Assembly: GCA_947471745.1 (NCBI GenBank)
Contig: CANJKZ010000977.1
Coordinates: forward strand, 248,001-312,000
Length of the DNA: 64,000 nt
Direction: 5' to 3'
From: Closterium sp. Naga37s-1
Taxonomy: Eukaryota > Streptophyta > Zygnematophyceae > Desmidiales > Closteriaceae
The notes beneath the pieces are model-generated. The model saw nothing but the letters and a program-made list of their open reading frames with translations. It searched no databases and was not told where the DNA came from. Below, piece after piece: positions 21,430 through 33,596 of this stretch. Each line of letters begins with the position of its first letter. Positions within the stretch are counted from its first letter, which is position 1. Position numbers and translations under genes: made by a program.

Positions 21430-22015
21430 CCCGCTTGCTGCCCTGCCCTGCAGCCCGCGCGCCGCCCTGCCCTGCAGCCCGCGCGCCGTCCTGCCCTGCA
21501 GCCCGCGCGCCACCCTGCCCTGCAGCCCGCGCGCCGCCCTGCCCTGCAGCCCGGGCACCGCCCTGCCCTGCAGCCCGCGCGCCACCCTGCCCTGCAGCCC
21601 GCGCGCCTCCCTGCCCTGCAGCCCGCGCGCCGCCCTGCCCTGCAGCCCACGCGCCGCCCTGCCCTGCAGCCCGCGTGCAGCCCTGCCCTGCAGCCCGTGC
21701 GCCGCCCTGCCCCTCAGCCCGCGCGCCGCCCTGCCCTGCAGCCCGCGCGCCGCCCTGCCCTGCAGCCCACGCGCCGCCCTGCCCTGCAGCCCACGCGCCG
21801 CCCTGCCCTGCAGCCCACGCGCCACCCTGCCCTGCAGCCTGCGCGCCGCCCTGCCCTGCAGCCCGCGCGCCGCCCTGCCCTGCAGCCCGCGCGCCGCCCT
21901 GCCCTGCAGCCCGCGCGCTGCCCTGCCCTGCAGCCCGCGCGCCGCCCAGCCCTGCAACCCGCGCGCCGCCCTGCCCTGCACCCCGCGCGCTGCCCTGCCC
22001 AGCTGCCCGCACGCC
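21430..22015 (+). repeat. 24-bp GC-rich minisatellite in the leader of copia F
   Basis: About 24 copies of a 24-bp unit containing CCCTGCAGCCCGCGCGCC. The period is divisible by 3, so frames stay open on both strands; on the plus strand it encodes APPCPAAR octapeptides. No start context or domain supports a real protein. Less regular repeats flank it at 21290-21430 and 22015-22140. Confidence 0.9.
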
Positions 22016-22298
22016 CTGCAGCCCGCGTGCTGCCCTACCCTGCAGCACGTCTGCCCTGCAGCCCGCGCCAACCTGCCGCCCGCGTGCCTGCGCTGCCCGC
22101 GCCCTGCGCGCCTTGCTGCCCGTGTGCCCTGCTGCTAGCCCGTGCCGTGCTGCCCACACACCCTACTGGCCTCCACAGCCACTCCAACATTCGCTACTGC
22201 TGTTGCAGCCACAACGACTACCGCTACTCCTACAGCTGCAGCTACAGCAGTCGCTTCTGATGCCCTTGCGCCGCTGCTACTGACTGCCTCTGCCTGTC

Positions 22299-23576
22299 AT
22301 GGCCACTATCATGGTCGTAGCAGCGTCTGGCAGTGGACAGCAGCAGCAGCAGCGTCAGCCGGAGACTCTATCGCAGCAGCAGCTTCGCAAGTGGGTTATT
22401 CGGCGGGGCCGCTCTGGTGCTGGAGCTTCGAATTTTGGAGGTGCTGGAGGTACTGGACAGCAGCGGCAGTCTCGTCGCCAGGAGACTCTCTCGCCACAGC
22501 AGCTTCGTGAGTGGGTTATTTGGCAAGGCCGTCCTGGTGGTGGAGGTTATGGTGCTAGAGGTACTGGACATCAGCGGTGTCAGCAGGAGACCCTCTTGTC
22601 GCAGCAGCTTCGCGACTGGGTTTCTCAGCGACGCGTCCCTGGTAGTGCAGAGGTTACTAGTCTAGGTGCCTGTGAGCCTGGTAGCACACGTGCAGCTTCC
22701 GTGGAGTCTTTGCACACCATCACGCTTGACTCAGGCGCGACTCGCTGCTTCTTCCGCGACTGCACCACAGTCACACCGCTCACTGCACATGTCCCGGTCT
22801 CTCTGGCTGACCCCTCTGGGGGCCCAGTTGTAGCACGTGCCTCCACCGTTCTCCCGTGTCCGGCAGCCCCCTCAGGCTCCCTCACAGGTTTCCACCTCCC
22901 CTCGTTCTCTAAGAACCTGGTGAGTAACACTGTCTTCCAGGACCAGTTTGTCACTGTGACTACTCCTGGGGGTGAGCTTATGGCGATCTGTACGGACTCA
23001 CGCACTGGCGAGCACCTCGCCACTTTCACTCGGAGCCCTGGGTCTGGGCTGTACACACTGACCACTGAGTCTGCACAGGTAGCTGCGTCGGTTCAGGTAG
23101 CTGCGTCGGGTCAGTTAGCTACGTCTTGTTCGTGTCGGCTACTCACGCACCAGACTCTCCTCTGGCACCACCGTCTTGGTCACCCCTCCCTGCCGCGCCT
23201 GCGTAGCATGCACTCTCGTCTCCTTGTCTCTGACCTCCCCAGGTCCCTGCCCCCGCTCCCGCGCTCGCTTGCACCGCCGTGCCTTCCCTGCGTCGAGGGG
23301 CGGCAGCGCGCCGCTCCTCACTTCTCCTCGTTTCCGCCGACCACTGCTCCTCTGCAGACTCTCCACATGGACGTGTGGGGCCCAGCCCGCGTCCGTGGAC
23401 AGGACCAGGAGCGCTACTTTCCGCTGGTTGTTGACGACTACACGTGCTACTCCACAGTCTTCCCCTTACGGAGCAAGGCGGATGTCCGCGGTGTTTTGAT
23501 CGACTGGATCATCGCTGTTCGTCGCCAGCTGAGCGTGCGGTTTCAGCAGGACCTCCAGGTGAGTTTTCCTCTCGCC
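22299..23576 (+). pseudogene. copia F gag tail, protease and integrase core
   Basis: Starts MATIMVVAASGSGQQQQQRQ. The gag N-domain seen in A and B is absent. Three copies of an ETLSxQQLRxWV motif follow, then LDSGATRCFFRDC (Asp at 22728), pre-integrase WHHRLGHPSLPRL, and integrase HMDVWGPARVRG and PLVVDDYTCY. At 23560-23570 a short deletion removes the stretch that normally reads RLHSDRGG, so the second integrase Asp is gone and the frame shifts. Confidence 0.8.
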
Positions 23577-24680
23577 TCCTTGAGGACTTTTGTCGTGCGG
23601 AGGGCATCGCCCAGTCGTTCACGCTTCCGGCCTCCCCACAGCAGAATGGGATTGCTGAGCGTCGCATTGGCTTGATCATGGAGGTTGCTCGCACCTCCAT
23701 GGCCCATGCGACTGCTCCCCATTTTCTGTGGCCGTTTGCAGTCCGATACGCCGCGCATCAGCACAACTTCTAGCCCCGAGTCTCTGTGCTAGAGACCTCG
23801 CCTACACTGCGTTGGACGGGAGAGGTTGGCGATGCGTCGGCGTTTCGGGTCTGGGGCGCGCTCTCCCTTGCCCGCGATCCTCCCGCGGGCAAGCTCTCTC
23901 CTCGCACTGTTCGCTGCATCTTCCTTGGCTTTCCCACCGACGCCCCGCCCTAGCAGTTTTACCACCCAGCCATGCGCCGCGTCCCGTCCTCCCACAACGT
24001 CACCTTTGACGAGTGGATTTGCTACTACCGTCTCTTCCCCGACAGCAGTTCCCACGTCCCCCCCCCCCCCCCGCCCCTCTTCATGGTCCCAGATCTCCCC
24101 CCGGTAGACCCCCTCCCCCCACCGGGTCCTGCTCCCTCAACTGTGTCTCAAGTTGACCCACCCCCCTTGGTTGAGCCTTTGGAGGTCTCCTCCGACACCT
24201 CTGGCCCAGCTGAGGGGGGTGACCCTACTGCTGACGACACAGCGGCCTCTCGCCGCTCACCGCGCTTGGAGAACTCTCTTGGTTTTCCGCCTTAGCCGTC
24301 TTCACCGCCTCTGCAGTTTGTCGCTGTAAACTCTAGTGCTGCTGGGGGTGGTGACTTTGACGGTGCGGAATCTGGGGGTGCTGGTCCTGGGGGTGCTGAC
24401 TCTGGAGGTACTGGAGCTGGAGGTGCTGGAGGTACTGGTTCTGGAGGTGCTGGAGCTGGAGGTGCTGGAGGTGCTGGTGCTGGAGGTTCTGGTGCTGGAG
24501 GTACTTGAGCTGGAGGTGCTTGAGGTGCTGGTGCTGGCGGTGCTGGTGCTGGAGGTACTGGAGCTGGACTTACTGGAGCTGGAGGTACTGGAGGTGCTGG
24601 TACTGGAGGTGCTGGTGCTGGAGGTACTGGAGCTGGAGGTTCTAGAGGTGGAGGTTCTGGTGCTGGGGGTGCTGCGCAGC
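23577..24680 (+). pseudogene. copia F integrase end and Gly-rich linker
   Basis: FSSRLLEDFCRAEGIAQSF and NGIAERRIGLIMEVARTSM in a new frame. TAG codons at about 23772 and 23952 stand where others have Trp. FDEWICYYR is followed by a Pro-rich stretch, EGGDPTADDTAASRRSPRL, and then GAG/GCTGGA repeats (24330-24680) encoding GAGGTGAGG. Confidence 0.75.
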
Positions 24681-26965
24681 CACTGCAGCGGCGACCGTTT
24701 TTCTTGCCCCAGCCGTTGTCGTCGCTGCCACCACCTGGCTCGGCGCTTCCCCAAGTTCTCAGTTCTTTTGTCTTCCACTACTACTCCTCCTCTACTGTGT
24801 TCACTGACTGACCCGTCTCAGACACAATTACCGCCTGACTCCCCACTACCTGCTCCTTCTCCTTACACTGAGTTGACAGACTCCCTAATGGAGCGTCGAG
24901 AGTCTGCGTCTCGTCCTGCCACGCCTGTTCATACTCGGCGTGCTCCCCGTGTTCGCCCTCCTCCTGTCCCCGGCACTCACACCATAACACTTCGTCCTTC
25001 CTCTGTTCCGCAGTGTGTTGTCCTGCCGTCGCATCCTGCGTGTTCTCTTCCTGACGTTGCTGACCCTCCGTCTGACCTCGCTCGTGCTGCTAGTCCATAT
25101 GTCACTCGTTGTCTTGCTACACTTGTCACTGACCCTGCTTTTGAGTCTGCTGATGCGTCTGCCTTGGTCACTGAGCTCGTTGACTTTGCTGCTGCGTGTC
25201 GCCTTGACTACTTCACAAGTCTTGTATCTGACTCTGACTATCCTCCCTCCGTCGGGGGTGAGCTTGCCCTTGGCTGTGACGTCCTTGAGGACAGACAGTT
25301 TGAGCTGGAGTGCCTAGCGGCTGCTGTACCTCATCTCGCTGCCATGCTGCTTGCCGCTGAGGGAGACCCGGATGTACTGGACATCCCGAACCCGCGCTCT
25401 TACGCAGAGGCGATCACGGGTCAGTACTCCACGGGTCAGTGGCAGACAGCCATCCAGAGATGGCTTCCTAGAAGTCCACAGGCACCTACGTCGACGCAGT
25501 TCCGCCTCCTGGGGAGAACATAGTCGATGGCATGCATATTTTCTGGGTAAAGCGGCCGTCGGGTTCTCCGCCCGCCTTCTAGGCACGTTACGTTGTTTAG
25601 ACAGCCTCAGGGGGTTGACTTCCTCCAGACCGTCTCCCCCACCCCCAAGATGGCTACTCTTCGAGTGTTACTGCACGTTGCAGCACAGCGTAACTACGAG
25701 CTGCACCCGCTCGACTACTCCACAGCTTTCTTGCAGGGCAGCTTACACGAGGAGATCTGGCTGCGTCGCCCACCTAGCTTCACTAGGTCGTTTCTTGAGG
25801 GTAGCTAGTGGAGCCTCCGGCGGCCAGTCTACGGTCTCCGTCAGGCGCCCCGCGAGTGGCACGACACACTGAGGACGACTCTTGAGCTCTTGGTTTTGCT
25901 CCTTCGACTGCCGATCCGTCTCTGTTTCTGCGCACAGACCCTTCTCTGCTGCCTTTCTACATCCTTTTGTACGTCGACGACTTGGTCTTTGCTACTGCTG
26001 ATAGTGAGGCACTGGCCCTTGTGAAGGCGGAGCTCTAGAAGAGACACACCTCCACTGACCTGGGTGAGATGCGGAGCTATCTTCGCTTGCAGATCACTCG
26101 GGACAGAGCAGCGCGCACCATCACTCTGACTCAATCACACATGGTGCAGCAGGTCCTTCAGCACTTCCGCTTTCAGTTCTCCTCGCCACAGCCCACTCCT
26201 CTGTCTACAACCCACTCGATCTCCGATCCACCTTTGGACGAGTCCGTAGAGCTGAGTGGTCCGTATCCAGAGCTCGTGGGTTGCCTCATGTACCTAATGA
26301 CTTGCACTCAACCCGACCTTGCGTACCCTCTCAGCATCCTAGCGCGCTACGTTGCGCCCGGGAGACACTGTCCTGAGCACTACCGGGCTGCTACGAGGGT
26401 AGTGCGCTACTTGTGCAGTACGTCAGGCATGGGGCTTGTTCCTGGAGGACGGGGTCGAGTTGTGCTCACTGGGCACTTAGACGCTTCTTGGGCTGATGAC
26501 CAAGCGACTCAGCAGTCGTCACAGGGTTACTCTTTCAGTCTCGGCACTGGTTTTGTCTCGTGGAGGTCCACTTGCTCGTCTTCTGTGCTTAGCTCTAGCT
26601 ATGAGGCCGAGATCTACGCTGGGGCTATGGCTGCGCATGAGTTACGCTGGCTGACCTACTTGCTGACTGACTTGGGTGAGCGGCCTCGTTCTCCTCCAGT
26701 TCAGTACGTCGACAACAAGGCCATGATTGCTTTGTGACAGGAGCAGAGACTGGAGCACAAAACGAATCACAATGCTCTTCGTTACTTTCTCGCACGAGAG
26801 TTACAGCAGCATGATCAGCTTCGCCTTGCTTACGTGGCCTTACAGGCCAACATCGCTGATATCTTCACCAAGGCCCTAGGGTCTGGTGATCATCAGCGTT
26901 TCTGCACTGCTCTTGGGCTTGTGCCCACTCTGCCTCACCTGCTTGACTCTTGTGCTCGCCTTGCA
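24681..26965 (+). pseudogene. copia F reverse transcriptase and RNase H
   Basis: Thumb-side lead-in with LEDRQFELECLAAAVPHLAAMLL, a small shift near 25450, TAG codons around 25580-25600 and 25806, then FSTAF-like DYSTAFLQGSLHEEIWLRR, intact YVDDLVFAT (about 25970), TAG for Gln at 26036, YLRLQITRDRAARTIT and RNase H to ANIADIFTKAL. A TGA at 26735 replaces Cys. Confidence 0.8.
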
Positions 26966-27092
26966 CTTGTTGTACCCTGCTATATATGTATGTACCTGCA
27001 TGTTTACACTTGCTAGGCTGTGATCAATGTACTGCTTCTGTTATTATAACTCTGCATGTAATCTGGCCTTGTGGCCACTCGCTTGTGCTCGA
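26966..27092 (+). other. Conserved 3' UTR of copia F
   Basis: GTGATCAATGTACTGCTT and GGCCTTGTGGCCAC blocks match the 3' UTRs of C, H and O. No PPT or LTR follows. Confidence 0.65.
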
Positions 27093-27469
27093 ACTGTACC
27101 AGTACCGCAATAGCTCATATAGAGCATGCGGTAGCTCGAGAGTCACTCGAAGGTCAACTGTCGAAGTAAGTCAACGGTCGTGACTGTTGATCGTCCAGTA
27201 ACTATACGCGGAGGTTACACGCTGCAACACGGTAACTGTCGAGTAGGGTAATAGTCGTGGTTACTGTAGCAATGCAATACAATTAATAAGGGAATGTACC
27301 CCTCAGAGTACATGGCTAGCTAGATTGCTATTTATATCCTTGTACTTCTATCTTAACATCAACTTGTTCTCTTTCAGCCATTATTAAAAAGGTCGTTACA
27401 AGACTTCATTGTCTTCCCACAACTTAGCAATTCTTATCCTATCCATTGCGATTCCTGATTATATCAACA
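27093..27469 (+). repeat. Left LTR of copia G, 5'-truncated
   Basis: Homologous to 34958-35334 from ACTGTACCAGTAC onward, ending TATCAACA before PBS TGGTATCAGCGCG. The first part present in the right copy is missing. Confidence 0.85.
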
Positions 27470-27478
27470 TGGTATCAG

Positions 27479-27900
27479 CGCGTGGCGTGTGAAGGATGTC
27501 CGAGCCGCTGGTGCCAGATCTCTGGTTCGGCATGATAACCGACTGTTTTCTTGTAATACTTATTTCTCTCTGCTTCGTCTCGCTGTTTCTTTTCAGGTCC
27601 TTGGTCGGTGGCGGCGTTTACATCTGTTGCGAAAGCTCGAGCGGAGGCTCGTTCTAGAACAACTTCGGGAATCTCGGCGACATTGTCCGTGTCAGCGGTG
27701 TGAATCGAGTCGCCGGTGACGAGTAGTCGCGGGTTTCGTGCCGCCTCAGGCCATTCGGAAGCTGGAAGTCCCTCCATCGGGACGCGATGATAAAGGTATT
27801 CGTCGCCGGTGACCAGGATCAACCGAGGTCCTTGTTCCGGCGGTGGCGCTTCCTCGGTAGGTTCGGGTAGTTCTGCTGCTCCCCCGAAGTCGTAAGTCAT
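27479..27900 (-). pseudogene. Inverted pol fragment in copia G
   Basis: A minus-strand open frame ends at the PBS with WHQRLGHPSHATR, the copia pre-integrase motif. The preceding 120 residues (MTYDFGGAAELPEPTEEAP...) are acidic and Pro-rich and I do not recognise them. Its orientation is opposite to the RT of the same element, so an inversion with loss of gag, protease and integrase is likely. The last codons reach 27475. Confidence 0.6.
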
Positions 27901-27930
27901 GCCGTCTGCCTCCTCCAGAAATCACTCTAC

Positions 27931-28054
27931 TGTTAGAATACTAAGCGAGAATGATGAAACTAACAGCATGCAGGAGTACAAGTAGCAAACCCTAATTGGG
28001 TTGTACCCCATATGGGCTACCCCACTATAGCCTACAGAACATGATAGTTTGACA
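27931..28054 (-). repeat. 3' LTR of copia H
   Basis: In element orientation it starts TGTCAAACTATCATG. On the plus strand the hairpin-type PPT region CACACCCATAGGCAAAGTG follows at about 28055-28075. Confidence 0.9.
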
Positions 28055-28283
28055 CACACCCATAGGCAAAGTGGGGGAGAACAAGGGGTCACAAGACCAG
28101 TCAAGAAAAGCAAAGCAAGCTCAGGGTGGATCACGAAGTCACCACGCACTCTAAGCACAAGCAAATGGCCACAAGGCCAGTTCACATGCAGAGTTATATA
28201 ATGGAGAACAAGCAGTACAGTGATCACAACCTAGCAAGTGTAAGCATGCAGGTATATGTATATAGATCACAGTACAAGCAAAG

Positions 28284-30338
28284 TCAAGAAGTGAGCAAGT
28301 GAGACCAAGTAGGCACAAGGCCTAGAACAGTACAGAAACGCTGATGATCACAAGGCTGAAGTGCCTTGGTGAAGATATCAGCAGTGTTGGCCAGAGAGGC
28401 CACGTAAGCAAGACGAAGCTGACCACGCTGCAACTCTCGAGCAAGGAAGTAACGCAGAGCGATGTGCTTCGTCCTGTGCTCCAGACTGTGCTCCTGACAC
28501 AAGGCAATCATGGTCTTGTTGTCGACGTACAGAACTAGGGGAGAACGAGGCAGCTCTCCCAAGTCGGTCAGCAGGTAGGTGAGCCAGCGTAACTCCTGTC
28601 CAGCCATGGCCCCTGCGTAGATCTCAGCCTCACAACTGGAACAGAGAACAGAAGACGAGCGGGTAGACCGCCACGAAACAGAGACGGAGCCAAGGCTGAA
28701 AGTGTAACCCTGTGACGACCGCTGCATAGCCAAGTCGTCAACCCAAGAAGCGTCTGCGTGGCCAGTGACGACAACTCGACTCCGTCCTCCAAGCACGAGC
28801 CCCATGCCTGACGTACTGCACAAGTAGCGCAACACCCTCTTAGCGGCCTTCCAGTGCTCTGGTCGGTGTCTCCCGGGCGCAACGTAGCGTGATAGGATGC
28901 TAAGAGGGTAGGCAAGGTCAGGTCGAGTGCAGGTCATCAGGTACATGAGGCAGCCCACAAGCTCTGGATACGGGCCACTCGGCTCTATAGACTCGTCCGA
29001 AGGTGGAGCTGAGAGCGAGTGACCGGTAGGCAGAGGAGTGGACTGTGGCGAGGAGTACGTGAAGCGGAAGCGCTGAAGGACCTGCTGCACCATGTGTGAC
29101 TGAGTCAAGGTAATGGTGCGCTGTGCTCTGTCCCGGGTGATCTGCAAGCCAAGATAGCTGCGCAGCTCACCCAGGTCTGTGCACGTGTGTCTCTTTTGCA
29201 GCTCCGACTTCACAAGGGCCAGTCCATCAGTGTCAGAAGTGGCCAAGACCAAGTCGTCAACGTACACGAGGATGTAGAACGGCGGCAGCGAAGTGTCGGT
29301 GCGTAGAAACAGCGACGGGTCAGCAGTCGAAGGAGCAAACCCAAGAGCCGCAAGCGTCGTCCTCAGTGTGTCGTGCCACTCGCGAGGCGCCTGGAGGAGA
29401 CCGTAGACTGGCCGCCGGAGGCTCCACTGGGTACCTGCAGGAAACGACCCAGTGAAGCTAGGTGGGCGGCGCAGCCAGATCTCCTCGTGCAGGCTGCCCT
29501 GTAAGAAAGCTGTGCTGAAGTCAAGAGAGTGAAGCTCGTAGTCACGCTGAGCGGCGACGTGCAGCAGCACCCGAAGAGTGGTCATCTTCGGGGTAGGGGA
29601 GAAGGTCTGGAAGAAGTCAACTCCCTGTCGCTGATTGAAGCCTCGAGCAACGTAACGCGCCTTGAAGACAGGCGGAGAACCCGGCGGCCGCTTCACCCTG
29701 ATAATCCACATGCCATCGACTATGTTCGCCCCAGGAGGGGGAACCTCGTCGACGTAAGTGCCTGTGGACTTCCAGGATGCCATCTCTGCGTCCATGGCTG
29801 TCTGCCACTGAGAGGAGTAGGGACCCGTAATCGCCTCTGCGTAAGAGCGCGGGGTCGGGATGTCTGGTGCATCCGGGTCTCCCTCAAGTGCAATCAGCAT
29901 GGACACGAGATGAGGTACAGCAGCTGCAAAACACTCAAAGTCCTACCGCCTGTCCTCGAGGACGTCCGTGCCAAGAGCACACTCACCCCCGACGGACGGA
30001 GGACAGACAGACTCAGACTCAGCAACAAGACTAGCGGCGTAGTCAAGGCGATAGGCGGCAACAAAGTCAACAAGCTCAGCAACTAGGGCAGACGCAGCAG
30101 TGGACTCAAACGAAGGGTCGGTGACAACAGTGGCTAGAAGACGTGTGACAGTAGGTCTGGCAGCACGAGCAAGGTCGGACGCAGGGTCAGGAACGTCAGG
30201 AAGAGAGGACGCAGGAGGAGACGGCAGAGGGACACGCCACACAGAGGAAGGACGAAGTGCCATCTGGTGCGTGCCTGGGACAGGAGGAGGACGCTGACGC
30301 GGAACACGACGACCAGTGCGAACAGCGCGAACAGGCAA
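28284..30338 (-). pseudogene. copia H reverse transcriptase and RNase H
   Basis: Opens with VRAVRTGRRVPRQRPPPVPG; a TAG at 29943 replaces Glu in LEDRQEDFE. From 29906 it is intact: MLIALEGDPDAPDIPTPRSY, GMWIIRVKRPPGSPP, YVARGFNQRQGVDFFQTF, FSTAFLQGSLHEEIWLRR, YVDDLVLATSD, TRPDLAYPLSILSRYVAPG, SCEAEIYAGAMAGQELRW and ANTADIFTKAL. The YVDD is intact. The frame differs from the upstream gag-integrase frame, so at least one shift lies in the linker (30340-30770). Confidence 0.88.
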
Positions 30339-30399
30339 CGCAGGACAAGACGCAGGCTCACGACGCTCTGTAAGAGAGTATGTCGGCTAAGTGTAAGGA

Positions 30400-31060
30400 G
30401 AAGGAGCAGGCAGTGGGGAGGCTGGCTGTAACTGCGGCTGCGACTGGTCAGGCGGTGGACACAGTAAGGGAGGAGTAAGGCCAGTAGAAGGCGGGAGACC
30501 AAGAACCTGCAGAAGCAGTGGAACGAAGTACGGTCGCGGCCGCACAGTGCCTCCAGAACCAGCACCGACAGCACAGCACCCCCAGGACCAGCAGCTCCAG
30601 CACCTCCGCTACCTCCGCTTCCTGCGCCTCCAGCTCCAACGCCTGCAGCACCTCCAGGACCAGCAGCTCCAGCACCTCCGGCTCCAACGCCTGCAGCACC
30701 ACCAGCTCCAGCAGCTCCAGTACCTCCAGTACGAGCACCTCCGGGACCAGCAGCTCCAGCACCTCCAGCACCTCAAGGACCAGCAGCTCCAGCACCTCCG
30801 GCTCTAACGTCTGCAGCACCACCAGCTCCAGCAGCTCCAGCACCTCCGGTACGAGCACCTCCGGGACCAGCGGCTCCAGCACCTCCAGCACCTCCAGGAC
30901 CAGGGCCTCCAGCGGCTCCGGCTCCAACGCCTGCAGCACCACCAGCTCCAGCAGCTCCAGTACCTCCAGGACGAGCACCTCCGGGACCAGTGGCTCCAGC
31001 ACCTCCAGCACCTCCAGGACAAGGGCCTCCAGCGGCAGGCCCCCCAGCTCCAGCAGCGCC
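30400..31060 (-). repeat. Gly/Ala-repeat linker of copia H
   Basis: Tandem CAGCTCCAGCACCTCCGG-type units (plus-strand view) encode GAGGAGAAG repeats between integrase and RT. The same kind of linker is present in C, F and O with different lengths. Confidence 0.8.
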
Positions 31061-32704
31061 ACTCTGAAGACTCCAGGACAAAGTACCTCCAGAGGCCGGA
31101 AGCGTGAACGACTGGCGAATGCCCTCCCCACGACAAAAGTCCCGCAAGAGGTCGGAGGAAAACTCACCACCTCTGTCAGAATGAAGACGCAGGACAGGAA
31201 GGTCCTCACGAAACCGCTCGCGAAGCTGGAGACGGACAGCGCGGATCCAAGGGATCAAAACATCAGGGACCTCCCCCTTGCTGCGCAAGGGGAAGACTGT
31301 GGTGTAACGCGTGTAGTCGTCAACAACCAGCAGAAAGTAGCGCTCGCGGCCCTGTCCCCGGACGCGGGCTGGGCCCCACACGTCCATGTGGAGAGTCTGC
31401 AGGGGAGCAGTCGTCGGGGGAAACGAGGAGGAGTGAGGAGCGGCGCGCTGCCGCCCCTCGACACAGGGAAGGCAGGGAGGGGCGGGCGAGGGTGGGAGGG
31501 GAGGCAGAGACGTGGGAAGATCAGAGACAAGGAGACGGGAGTGCATGCCACAGAAGCGCTGCACGGAGGGGTGACCAAGGCGGTGGTGCCAAAGGAGTGT
31601 CTGGTGCGACAGGGCGCGACACGAGCAGGGGGCCGCTAGCTGACCTGACGCAGACGCAGACGCAGCTACCTGGGGAGGCTCAGTAGTCAGTGTGTACAGA
31701 CTCGACCCAGGCCGACGGGTGAACGTGGCCAGGTGACGGCCAGTCCGGGAGCACGTACAGATCGCCATACGCTGTCCGCCAGGGGTGAAGGTATCAACCC
31801 ATACATCCTGAAGGACGGCGTTGCTCACCAAGTTCGTAGAGAACGAGGGGAGGTGAAGACCTGACAGTGAGCCAGACGGAACCGCCGGACACGGGAGAAC
31901 AGTGTAGGAACGTTCAAGAACTGGGCCCCCAGAGGGGTCAGCCAGAGAGACTGCAACAGGTGCAGGGAGTGGTGTGACTGTGGTACTGTCGCAAAAGAAA
32001 CAGCGGGAAGCACTTGAGTCAAGCGTGAAGGTGTGCAAGGCCGAAGCAGGCGCAGTACCAGAGAGAGCAGACTCACTAGCACCTAGAGCAGAAGCCTTTA
32101 TACCTGGGTCGGGCGGCACACACAGGTAACAGTCACCCTCAGCACTAACAGGCAATGCATACATGGCAGTAAGGATAGCATCATAGTCAAGAGCAAAGAT
32201 ATCCACACCTTGCCTAAGCAGCTCCAGCCAGCGGGGGAGCTCAACCGCGTCGCCAAACTCTGCACGCCAGGAGTCGCTCAGATAGGAGAAGCAGCGGGAC
32301 TGTGTGTGACCAACTGTCCCGCAAGTCTGACCAGCCCGATCACCTGTGCGAATGACGTACGGGCAGCGAGCAGTACTCCGAGACGCCCCACGCTGAGCGT
32401 ACCACTCACAAAGCTGCTGGGGCGTAAGGGTCTCGCACGGACGCCACTGCAGCTGCATCTGGCCACCGCCAGAAACTCCCCACTGACCAGCTCTACGGCG
32501 ACTGCCACTACGGCCGCCGCCACCACTCCAACTAGCGTACCACTCACGAAGCTGCTGGGGCGTGAGGGTCTCGCGCGGACGTCGCTGGAGCTGCATCTGG
32601 CCACCGCCAGAAACTCCCCACCGAACAGCTCCACCGAGACTGCCACTACGGCCGCTGCCACCACCGCCGCCACCACTCCCACCGCTACCACGAAGAGAAG
32701 TCAT
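30773..32704 (-). pseudogene. copia H gag tail, protease and partial integrase
   Basis: The likely start is the ATG at 32704 (MTSLRGSGGSGG). Two ETLTPQQLxEWYA motifs follow, then a C-x13-C-x4-H-x4-C region (CPYVIRT...CGTVGHTQSRC), FALDYDAILTAMYALPV, protease LDSSASRCFFCD (Gly of DSGAS replaced by Ser), pre-integrase WHHRLGHPSVQRF, integrase HMDVWGPARV, LLVVDDYTRY and RLHSDRGGEF. It then breaks at FTLPAS into linker: the NGVAERRIG block with the catalytic Glu is gone. Confidence 0.85.
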
Positions 32705-32739
32705 AGCAGGCAAAGCAAGGAGGCGTGCGACCAGCACGG

Positions 32740-33580
32740 CAGCACGCAGGGAAGGCAGGGCGGCGAGCAGGCACTAGGGTAGGTCCGGCCGGCGCACGGT
32801 CAGGGAAGGGCAGCGCGCAGCCAGAGAAGGGCGGCGCGCTGCAAGTAGGGCGGCGCGCAGGCAGGGGAGGGCGCGCGGGCTGGCAAGGGCAGCGCGCAGG
32901 CTGCAGAGGGCGGCGCGCGGGCTGCCAGGGCGGACGCGACGGGCAGGGGCAGGGCGGAGCGCGGGCAGCAGGGCGGCGCGCGGGCCGCAGAAGGCGGCGC
33001 GCGGGCAGGCAGGGGCGGCGCGCGGGCCCTAGGGCGACGCGACGAGCAGGGCAGGGCGTCGCGCGGGTCCTAGGGCGACGCGACGGGCAGGCAGGGGTGG
33101 CGCGCGGGCCCTAGGGCGACGCGACGAGCAGGGCAGGGCGTCGCACGGGTCCTAGGGCGACGCGACGGGCAGGGCAGGGCGTTGCGCGGGTCCTAGGGCG
33201 ACGCGACGGGCAGGGCAGGGCGTCGCGCGGGTCCTAGGGCGACGCGACGGGCAGGGCAGGGCGTCGCGCGGATCCTAGGGCGACGCGACGGGCAGGGCAG
33301 GGCGTCGCGCGGGTCCTAGGGCGACGCGACGGGCAGGGCAGGGCGTCGCGCGGGTCCTAGGGCGACTCGACGGGCAGGGCAGGCAGGCTCGCGGCAAGCA
33401 GGGCGGCGCGAAGGGCAGGGCAGGGCGGCGCTGCAGCCAGCAGGGCGGCGCGCGGGCAGGGCAGGGCAGCGCGACTGGTGGGGCAGCGCGACGTGCAGGG
33501 TAGGGCACTACGAACAGGGTAACGCACTACAGGCAGGGAACTATTTGGTGGGCCCTAAAAAAAAACGGTCCTGGAACAGG
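32740..33580 (-). repeat. 41-bp minisatellite leader of copia H
   Basis: GCAGGGCAGGGCG/GTCCTAGGGCGACGCG units with an exact 41-bp spacing of TCCTAG at 33191, 33232, 33273, 33314 and 33355; less regular units extend to 32760. It lies between PBS and gag. Confidence 0.88.
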
Positions 33581-33596
33581 ACCTGCTCTGAAACCA

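Larger units (their letters stand above)
21094..27092 (+). mobile_element. copia F, 5' complete, 3' LTR replaced by G
   Basis: LTR 21094-21225, PBS TGGTATTCAGAGC at 21226, a 24-bp minisatellite leader, gag C-part, protease, integrase, Gly-rich linker, RT, RNase H and the conserved 3' UTR. The UTR ends at 27092, exactly where the truncated LTR of G begins. Multiple stops and frameshifts occur. CTAGT precedes the LTR; no partner remains. Confidence 0.85.

Noticed and set aside
21388..22283. Long Ala/Pro/Cys/Arg open frames on both strands of the F leader
   Set aside because: They follow from a 24-bp GC-rich repeat whose length is divisible by 3; no domain or start context.
27475..27900. Host gene with a new acidic domain
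   Set aside because: The C-terminal WHQRLGHPSHATR is a copia pre-integrase motif, so it is an inverted transposon fragment.
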